Origin: Chitinophagaceae bacterium
Lineage (GTDB): Bacteria > Bacteroidota > Bacteroidia > Chitinophagales > Chitinophagaceae
NCBI GenBank assembly: GCA_025455665.1
Contig: JALOMC010000009.1
Span: 1-22,228 of the forward strand
DNA length: 22,228 nucleotides
Reading direction: 5' to 3'
Shown here: positions 16,925-22,228 of the stretch, one piece after another
Numbering within the stretch: the stretch's first letter is position 1
Layout of the letters: each line of letters opens with the position of its first letter
Notes under the pieces: model-generated
Databases searched by the model: none
What the model was told of the DNA's origin: nothing
What the model saw: the letters and a program-made list of their open reading frames with translations, nothing else
Made by a program: the position numbers and the translations under genes

Positions 16925-17674
16925 TTACAGCACATTGGCGCTTTTTACCCGGCGCCGATAGTTTTTGAAAAGACTATTCCACTGTATGCGCAGTACGCCC
17001 AGCACACCTTCTTTGATGATGCCGGTGTTCATTTTGCTGGACCCGAGCTTTCTATCCACAAACGTGATGGGCACTTCTACAATTTTGAAACCCAGTTTCC
17101 ACGAAGCAAACTTCATTTCTATCTGAAAGGCGTAGCCCACAAATTTGATTTCATCAAAATTGATGGCATCCAGCACCTCGCGGCGATAGCATACAAAACC
17201 GGCAGTAGCATCTTTTACTGGCAAAAAGGTGATGAGCCGGGTGTACAAGCTACCCCCCCTTGAGTAAAGATGGCGATCGAGCGGCCAGTTTTCAATACTA
17301 CCCCCTTTTACATAGCGGCTGCCTACGGCCACATCGGCGCCTGCATCAATAGCAGCTACCAGGCGTGGCAAATCGGCGGGGTTGTGGCTAAAGTCGGCAT
17401 CCATTTCGCAGATGTGCGTGTAGCCCCGCTCAAGGCCCCATTTAAATCCATGGATATAAGCAGTACCAAGGCCTAGTTTGCCACGTCGCTCTTCCAAAAA
17501 AAGTGAGCCGGCTGCAGCGGGCATCAGGCTGCGTACAATGTCGGCAGTGCCATCCGGCGATCCATCATCTACTATCAGCATATCAAAGCCCGCCTGCAAT
17601 TGCTGCACTGCATCAATGATGGCCGCAATGTTTTCCTTTTCGTTGTAGGTAGGTATGATGACGAGCTTTTTCAC
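16925..17674 (-). CDS. Polyprenol-phosphate mannose synthase-like glycosyltransferase (GT2, Dpm1-like)
   Basis: This 249-residue enzyme would transfer a sugar from a nucleotide donor to polyprenyl phosphate at the inner membrane. I choose the GTG start at 17674, which gives the canonical (M)KKLVIIPTYNEKENI; the upstream ATG at 17731 adds an atypical 19 residues. Visible motifs are VDDGSPDGTADIV (Asp36/37), EMDADFSHNPADLPRLV (metal-binding DAD, Asp92 and Asp94) and VGSRYVKGG. No C-terminal membrane helices are present, as in the short Dpm1 type. It follows the polytopic membrane protein by 60 bp. The sugar is assumed to be mannose by family only. Confidence 0.9.
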   Translation of the reverse strand: MKKLVIIPTYNEKENIAAIIDAVQQLQAGFDMLIVDDGSPDGTADIVRSLMPAAAGSLFLEERRGKLGLGTAYIHGFKWGLERGYTHICEMDADFSHNPADLPRLVAAIDAGADVAVGSRYVKGGSIENWPLDRHLYSRGGSLYTRLITFLPVKDATAGFVCYRREVLDAINFDEIKFVGYAFQIEMKFASWKLGFKIVEVPITFVDRKLGSSKMNTGIIKEGVLGVLRIQWNSLFKNYRRRVKSANVL

Positions 17675-17734
17675 CGGACAAATACGACTGAGAGAATGGC
17701 GGCAAACATACAATTTAGGGCTGATAAGCACTTG

Positions 17735-18826
17735 CTAAGCCTGCAAACGCCCCCCGGCCGGAAACCGTGCAGCCAATACCTGCACCAGGTAGCAGCAGGC
17801 TAATAGCTCGTAGCCCACAAAAAAGCGTTCTTGAAAAGTGGGAAACAATGCCCAGCGAAACACCAGCGTAACTGCAGCTGCCAGCAGCACCCACTGCCAC
17901 TGGCGCTGCTGTACCGGCCAGGTAGCCAATACCAGGGCAGCTAATAGCGGTAAAGCCGTACCAGTCAGCTGGCGCAGGCTACGCCCGGCATGCACTACGT
18001 AGGATCGTAAAGACTCGGTAATGGAAAAATCGAAATACCAGCCGGCCCGATTGCCCAGTAGTACCGGCACCAGCAGCCCCAATATGAGCACACCTGCTGC
18101 GGCGCCCAATACCCGCGGCCACCGGCTGTGCATACGGGCCGTACCGCCGCTGTACAGCTGCCAGGCCAGCAGTGGCAGCGCCAGCAGTACATGATCTATT
18201 CGGCACAGCAGCAATAGCAACCAAACGAACCATACCAGCCAAAGGCGCTGCGGCTGCCAATACCAGCAGTAAAACAACAACAGCAGCAAGCCTGCACTCA
18301 ATGCATCGGGGGTAATGAGCCGCGGCAACTGCGTAGCCAGGCTGGCCAATATACCTACTGACACCAATACGGCAGCACCCACCCGCAAATAGCGCCGCAG
18401 CCAGGCCAGCGTAACCGTACACAACAGCGCAAAGCCCAACATGGCCGGCACTTGCAATGCTTTGTAAAGCGGCATGCCAGCCTTGTACGCCACCCATGCC
18501 ATGCCGGTAAACAATGGCTTGACACGGTAAAATCCCAACTGCGCTTCAAAGAAAGCAGGGTCCTGAAAACACTGTTCGCGGTAAGGCACTTCGTGCAGCA
18601 ATGCCTGCGCCACATCGGGCGGCAGCTGCTGCACCAGCTGATAGCTCAGCCTGTGCGCTTCGGCCGGGCTGTGCCCATCGTAGCCCAACACAATGGCCAT
18701 GTATGGGATCAGATCCCAATTGAAAAAATTGCCATAGCTGGCGTACAACCAGCCCACTACCAGGGCAATGCCGCCAAATGCCCATTGTATCCAAGGCCTG
18801 GCATGGCCTGCCACTTGCATTTGCAT
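17735..18826 (-). CDS. Uncharacterised polytopic membrane protein, possible GT-C glycosyltransferase
   Basis: This 363-residue protein has about eight to ten hydrophobic helices. The first periplasmic loop contains NWDLIPYMAIVLGYDGHS, where Asp in NWD would fit the catalytic position of GT-C enzymes; later there is a conserved-looking LITPDALSAGLLL. I do not recognise a named family. The Dpm1-like neighbour 60 bp downstream makes the lipid-phospho-sugar a plausible donor for it. It begins nine bases after the DnaQ-like exonuclease gene. Alternatives are a flippase or a membrane protein with no catalytic role. Confidence 0.8.
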   Translation of the reverse strand: MQMQVAGHARPWIQWAFGGIALVVGWLYASYGNFFNWDLIPYMAIVLGYDGHSPAEAHRLSYQLVQQLPPDVAQALLHEVPYREQCFQDPAFFEAQLGFYRVKPLFTGMAWVAYKAGMPLYKALQVPAMLGFALLCTVTLAWLRRYLRVGAAVLVSVGILASLATQLPRLITPDALSAGLLLLLFYCWYWQPQRLWLVWFVWLLLLLCRIDHVLLALPLLAWQLYSGGTARMHSRWPRVLGAAAGVLILGLLVPVLLGNRAGWYFDFSITESLRSYVVHAGRSLRQLTGTALPLLAALVLATWPVQQRQWQWVLLAAAVTLVFRWALFPTFQERFFVGYELLACCYLVQVLAARFPAGGRLQA

Positions 18827-18835
18827 ACTGCCGGG

Positions 18836-19606
18836 CTACTTTTTATTCAGCATCATTTTGTGCAAAATCTCCGTCAGCTTCTGTTTGGTGTGCTGCGGAA
18901 AATCACCTTGCATCATCCAATCGTAGTAGCTGCGTTCCTGCCGCAGTACATCTTCTACCGGCTTGCCTTTGTGTTTGCCAAAATTGAAAACAATTTTTCC
19001 ATCGGCTACTACCATACGGCGGGCGAAGTCTACAATTTCCTCCTCTCCTATTACCTGCATAATCGTATCGATGCTGGTACCCAACTGCGGGTAGCGGGCT
19101 ATTTGCGCATCCAGTACTTCAAAGGTGGCAGTGGCATCTACTTCGGCACCATGTGCGCCTTCCAGCTCTTTGCCGCAATAAAACTTGTAGGCCGCACTCA
19201 GGGTGCGGGGCTCCATCAGGTGAAAAATACGCTGCACATCGAGCAGGCGCCGGCCATCTACTTTAAAATCTTGTCCGGCCCGCAAAAACTCTTCTACCAG
19301 CAATGGGATATCAAACTTGTTGCTGTTGTATCCGGCCAGGTCACAGCTTTCCAAAAACTGACGAATCTCGTTGCCCGCTTGCTTAAAGGTTGGTGCATCT
19401 TTCACCATGTCGTCGGTAATGCCATGCACATCTGATGCGCCGGATGGTATCGGCATTTCCGGATTGATCAGCTTTCGCTTCACCTGCCGGCTACCATCGG
19501 GTTGCACTTTTACAATGGCTATTTCCACAATACGATCGGTACCAAGATTGGTACCAGTAGTTTCCAGATCGATGATCGCCAGCGGGCGGTTCAGTTGTAC
19601 GTTCAT
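18836..19606 (-). CDS. DnaQ-like 3'-5' exonuclease (DEDDh) with extra C-terminal domain
   Basis: This 256-residue protein carries all DEDDh motifs: Asp13 and Glu15 in IIDLETTG (Exo I), Asp99 in YNSNKFDIPLL (Exo II), and His152 and Asp157 in HGAEVDATATF (Exo III). It lacks a polymerase-binding tail. After residue 200 comes an additional segment (FNFGKHKGKPVEDV and YYDWMMQGDFPQHTKQKL) that matches the ExoX-like C-terminal domain found in free-standing bacterial exonucleases. It likely acts in DNA repair or RNA turnover, not replication proofreading. It lies between Mpl (67 bp) and the membrane protein (9 bp). Confidence 0.92.
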   Translation of the reverse strand: MNVQLNRPLAIIDLETTGTNLGTDRIVEIAIVKVQPDGSRQVKRKLINPEMPIPSGASDVHGITDDMVKDAPTFKQAGNEIRQFLESCDLAGYNSNKFDIPLLVEEFLRAGQDFKVDGRRLLDVQRIFHLMEPRTLSAAYKFYCGKELEGAHGAEVDATATFEVLDAQIARYPQLGTSIDTIMQVIGEEEIVDFARRMVVADGKIVFNFGKHKGKPVEDVLRQERSYYDWMMQGDFPQHTKQKLTEILHKMMLNKK

Positions 19607-19673
19607 AACGGGCGGGCCTGACGGGCCAAATTGAAAATTGAATAGGGAAGGTAAAAGAAAAACAGCAAGCCTG

Positions 19674-21029
19674 CTAAGTAGCCGGTTGCAACAGCGCTTT
19701 CATGTCCAGACCATCGTAGGTGCCACTGCTCATCAGCAGCACTACACTGTTGTGCAGGTCCAGCTGTTGTACCCACTGCAGCAGTTGCTCTTTTTCATTG
19801 ATCACTGCCAGATCGGGGCGGGCAAAGCCATGGTGCACCACACTGGCCGGCAACTCGGGCATGCGCTTAATAGCCATGGCATGATGACTGTAGTATACCG
19901 CTGCCACATCGGCCACATCCAGGGCATGGGCGTAGTGCGGCATAAAGGCTGCATTCAGGCTGCTGTAAGTATGCAGCTCCAACAGTGCTATCAGGCGCCG
20001 CTGTGGGTACTGCTGCCGCACGGCTTGTATGGTGGCTTTCACTTTGCTGGGCGCATGTGCAAAATCGCGGTAGCAAATACAGTCAGCATTTTCAAACAGC
20101 AACTCCAGCCTGCGGGCTGCACCGCTAAAGCTGCTGATGGCTTCGGCAAAAGCAGCAGTGCCCACTCCCACTTCGGCTACCGCCAGTCGGGCTGCTTCCA
20201 TATTCAGCAGGTTGTGCTCGCCAAACACCTGCAGGCTGGCACTGGCCTCGGACCACTGTACCTGCGTTTTGCCATTGGCTATACTGTAGGCCGGCACGCC
20301 ATAGGGCTGAAAACGGATATCAGTGCGGGTTTGAACACTTACCAACTTGCGTACTTCTTCGTCCTCGGCATTGTAAATGAGGACGCCATTGGGCTCAATT
20401 TTATTGATGTAGATCTGAAACTGCTCCAGGTAGTTTTCGTAGGTAGGAAACACATTGATATGATCCCAGGCGATGCCCGTGATGATGGCCACATGTGGAA
20501 ACAGAAAATGAAACTTGGGCCGGCGTTCTACGGCACTGGCGGGGTACTCATCGCCTTCGCACACAATGATAGGCGCATCTGTAACCTGCACACTTTGCTC
20601 AAAGCCATCCAGGCGGGCCCCCACCAAATAGTCGAAGGCCTGCTGCTGCTGGCGCAGCACATGCATGATCATGCTGGTAGTAGTGGTTTTGCCATGGCTG
20701 CCACCCACCACTATGCGCTGCTTCTGTTTGCTTTCCTGGTAGATGTATTCGGGAAATGAATACACCGGCAGGCCCAACGCCTGGGCCTTCAGCAGTTCCG
20801 GATTATCGGCCCGTGCATGCATGCCCAGTATCACGGCATCCAGCCCGCTATGGATGTTCGATTCGACCCAGCCGATTTCAGCAGGCAGCAGGCCGGCAGC
20901 GGCCAGGTTGCCTTTTGCCGGCTCAAAAATCTCATCATCGCTGCCGGTAATGTGATCACCTTTTTTATGCAAAGCCAAAGCCAGCTGGTGCATGACGCTG
21001 CCACCAATAGAAATGAAATGAATACGCAT
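19674..21029 (-). CDS. mpl: Mpl, murein tripeptide ligase (peptidoglycan recycling)
   Basis: This 451-residue Mur ligase begins with MRIHFISIGGSVMHQLAL and has the ATP-binding GGSHGKTTTTSM (residues 109-120), with central-domain motifs ITGIAWDHINVF and the C-terminal ELHTYSSLN. It is closer to Mpl than to MurC because the first Rossmann motif is IGGSVMHQLA rather than GIGGIGMSGLA. Mpl joins recovered L-Ala-gamma-D-Glu-meso-DAP to UDP-MurNAc. I start at 21029, since the ATG at 21050 adds only seven residues before the family start. It probably leads the minus-strand unit through exonuclease, membrane protein and glycosyltransferase. Confidence 0.9.
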   Translation of the reverse strand: MRIHFISIGGSVMHQLALALHKKGDHITGSDDEIFEPAKGNLAAAGLLPAEIGWVESNIHSGLDAVILGMHARADNPELLKAQALGLPVYSFPEYIYQESKQKQRIVVGGSHGKTTTTSMIMHVLRQQQQAFDYLVGARLDGFEQSVQVTDAPIIVCEGDEYPASAVERRPKFHFLFPHVAIITGIAWDHINVFPTYENYLEQFQIYINKIEPNGVLIYNAEDEEVRKLVSVQTRTDIRFQPYGVPAYSIANGKTQVQWSEASASLQVFGEHNLLNMEAARLAVAEVGVGTAAFAEAISSFSGAARRLELLFENADCICYRDFAHAPSKVKATIQAVRQQYPQRRLIALLELHTYSSLNAAFMPHYAHALDVADVAAVYYSHHAMAIKRMPELPASVVHHGFARPDLAVINEKEQLLQWVQQLDLHNSVVLLMSSGTYDGLDMKALLQPAT

Positions 21030-21075
21030 AGTAAACGCCGAATGCGGCAAAGTAAGCAGTTTCGCTGCAAGGCAG

Positions 21076-21109
21076 TTTGGCTTCCTGTCGAACCATTTTC
21101 GTACTTTTA
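21076..21109 (+). promoter_or_regulatory. Putative Bacteroidota-type promoter for the 39-aa lipoprotein
   Basis: A TTTG at 21076-21079 and TACTTTTA at 21102-21109 match the -33 (TTTG) and -7 (TAnnTTTG, seven of eight) elements with 22 bp between them, inside the usual spacing. The gene starts at 21128. Confidence 0.42.
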
Positions 21110-21127
21110 ATGTTCAAACAGTCTTGT

Positions 21128-21247
21128 ATGCGTAAAATATTTGCTTTTGTGATGCTGTTGGCCCTGGTACTGGGCACCGTATCCTGCGCTACTTCGCGGC
21201 GTGGTGTAGGATGCCCGGGTGATCCTACCTCCATGCGTCGCCGCTAA
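21128..21247 (+). CDS. Small lipoprotein, 39 aa, with a Gly-Cys-Pro motif
   Basis: The reading frame encodes a hydrophobic signal with lipobox TVSC (Cys20), then ATSRRGVGCPGDPTSMRRR and stop. Small lipoproteins with a short tail carrying GCP are, as far as I recall, frequent in Chitinophagaceae; I know of no function. It is preceded by a plausible promoter and followed 20 bp later by the YtxJ gene, so the two may share a transcript. The mature peptide is only about 20 residues with two Cys. Confidence 0.75.
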   Translation: MRKIFAFVMLLALVLGTVSCATSRRGVGCPGDPTSMRRR

Positions 21248-21267
21248 AAAAATTGTTTGCTGCTCAC

Positions 21268-21600
21268 ATGAGTTGGATTTCATTACAGGTGCCCGATCAG
21301 CTACAAACCATAGCTGAACTGTCGGTTGCACGTCCACAGGTCATTTTTAAACACAGTACCCGCTGCAACATCAGCAGCCTTGCACTGCAGCGCCTGCAAC
21401 GGAGCGGCCTGCCATCGCACATCGATTTTTACTTGCTCGATTTGATCCAACACCGCCAACTGTCCAATCAGATAGCCGAGCATTTTGGTGTATGGCACGA
21501 AAGTCCGCAGGTACTGCTCATTAAAAATGGTGAATGCGTGTACGATGAAAGCCACATGGGCATCAGCATGGATGAGCTGCTGGAGCAGGCAGCCACCTGA
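21268..21600 (+). CDS. ytxJ: YtxJ-type monothiol bacilliredoxin-like protein
   Basis: This 110-residue thioredoxin-fold protein belongs to the YtxJ (DUF2847) family. The active-site region reads FKHSTRCNISSLAL with a single Cys; in the related Bacillus BrxC the site is TCPIS. C-terminal ESPQVLLIKNGECVYDESH is the cis-Pro strand and the following beta hairpin. Members are thought to remove bacillithiol from S-bacillithiolated proteins. I start at ATG 21268 rather than the upstream TTG at 21253. A terminator follows at 21640-21664. YpdA elsewhere in the window would regenerate the thiol. Confidence 0.88.
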   Translation: MSWISLQVPDQLQTIAELSVARPQVIFKHSTRCNISSLALQRLQRSGLPSHIDFYLLDLIQHRQLSNQIAEHFGVWHESPQVLLIKNGECVYDESHMGISMDELLEQAAT

Positions 21601-21639
21601 TGCTGCTTTTAGCTAACCGGCACCCGAGCGTGTTGCTGC

Positions 21640-21664
21640 AGCTGTCCGTTGGCAGCTTTTTTTT
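21640..21664 (+). terminator. Rho-independent terminator after ytxJ
   Basis: AGCTGTC (21640-21646) pairs with GGCAGCT (21651-21657), one pair being a G-U wobble, around a CGTT loop. A run of eight T (21657-21664) follows. Confidence 0.8.
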
Positions 21665-21690
21665 CTCACCTTCATCGCAAACCGGGTCTT

Positions 21691-22228
21691 ATGACTGTTT
21701 GCATCTTCGGCGTCACTGGCATGGTGGGCCACCAGCTACTCATTCACAGCCTGGCCAAAGGATGGCGTGTAAGGGCGTTTGGCCGGCAGGTAGCAAACCT
21801 GCTGGACGCCGACCTGCAATCTGATCAATTGGAAGTGATCAAGGGCTACATTTTTGATGAGAAAGCCGTACGCGAAGCTGTATACGGCTGCGACGCCGTG
21901 CTATCGGCACTGGGTGGCAGCTTTGATGGTACCGACAAAGCCCGCAGCCTGGGCATGAAAAACATAGTGGGCCAGATGCTGGCTACCGGTGTGCAGCGTA
22001 TGGTGGCGCTGGGTGGTTTGGGCGTACTGCAAAACAGCGACGGACAATACCTGATGGATTTGCCGACCTACCCAGCCGAATACTTGCCCGTAGGCCGCGA
22101 ACACCAGCAAGCCTACTGGCACCTGCGAGATAGTGGTCTCGACTGGACTTTTGTATGCGCCCCCAACATTGTATCGGCCGATGCCAATAATCACTACCAG
22201 GCGGCGGCCGAAGCACCCGGACCGGGTA
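21691..22228 (+). CDS. NAD(P)-binding oxidoreductase (atypical SDR/NmrA-like), cut by window end
   Basis: The open frame begins at ATG 21691 and runs without a stop to the window edge (179 codons). The N-terminal CIFGVTGMVGHQLL contains the GxxGxxG dinucleotide-binding motif of the NAD(P)H-binding (PF13460) family. Later VLSALGGSFDGTDKA and the segment RMVALGGLGVLQ resemble atypical short-chain reductases that lack the YxxxK catalytic pair. It begins after the terminator of ytxJ, so it has its own promoter, which I could not fix. The C-terminus and exact function cannot be seen. Confidence 0.85.
   Translation, partial: MTVCIFGVTGMVGHQLLIHSLAKGWRVRAFGRQVANLLDADLQSDQLEVIKGYIFDEKAVREAVYGCDAVLSALGGSFDGTDKARSLGMKNIVGQMLATGVQRMVALGGLGVLQNSDGQYLMDLPTYPAEYLPVGREHQQAYWHLRDSGLDWTFVCAPNIVSADANNHYQAAAEAPGPG

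Noticed and set aside
18452..19435. Plus-strand 327-codon reading frame
   Set aside because: It is antisense to the membrane protein and the exonuclease, both of which have clear motifs; no domain is seen in the antisense frame.
19638..20759. Plus-strand 373-codon reading frame
   Set aside because: It is antisense to mpl, which has Mur ligase motifs throughout; the antisense product is His/Gln-rich without recognisable features.

Overview
This window looks like chromosomal DNA from a member of the Bacteroidota, most likely the Chitinophagales/Chitinophagaceae. That placement is an inference from gene content: lipoproteins ending in LAAC/LATSC/FSAC/TVSC lipoboxes, a TonB receptor with an N-terminal carboxypeptidase-regulatory-like domain, a LytS/LytTR two-component pair, a Bacteroidota-type cold shock protein with a Lys/Glu-rich N-terminus, YpdA and YtxJ thiol proteins, almost no Shine-Dalgarno sequences, and one recognisable -33/-7 promoter. 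G+C is about half by eye. Genes are tightly packed, and I see no tRNA, rRNA, insertion sequence, phage block or CRISPR array.

Layout. 1-243 is a degenerate array of 7/8-bp repeats with a 59-bp higher-order period. On the minus strand, 244-3044 carries a lipoprotein L,D-transpeptidase followed by a GNAT-like protein. On the plus strand, 3160-4119 is a compact three-gene envelope-stress-type cluster (YtxH-like, holin-superfamily membrane protein, unknown). On the minus strand, 4151-6323 carries a cold shock protein with its own terminator, an unknown lipoprotein, and YpdA. 6566-7138 (+) is a small outer-membrane beta-barrel. A MarR-type regulator (minus) and a TonB-dependent receptor (plus, 7924-10380) diverge around a perfect 10-bp inverted repeat. 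10575-11543 is a two-domain fasciclin lipoprotein, 11614-13411 a LytS/LytTR sensor-regulator pair, 13414-14289 (minus) a DMT exporter, and 14399-16914 an ABC ATPase with its membrane partner. On the minus strand, 21029-16925 reads Mpl ligase, DnaQ-like exonuclease, an uncharacterised polytopic membrane protein and a Dpm1-like glycosyltransferase. 21128-22228 (+) holds a 39-residue lipoprotein, a YtxJ-type bacilliredoxin and the start of an NAD(P)-binding oxidoreductase cut by the window end.

Themes. Envelope work dominates: L,D-transpeptidase cross-linking, Mpl peptidoglycan recycling, lipoproteins, beta-barrels and a possible lipid-linked sugar pathway (Dpm1-like enzyme plus a GT-C-like membrane protein). 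A second theme is low-molecular-weight thiol redox, with YpdA and YtxJ both present, which suggests the host uses bacillithiol or a relative. I found no clearly new multi-gene defence or mobile system. The least explained items are the 1-243 array, the MarR operator and receptor ligand, the GT-C-like/Dpm1-like pair, the unusual ABC membrane protein and the 39-aa lipoprotein.
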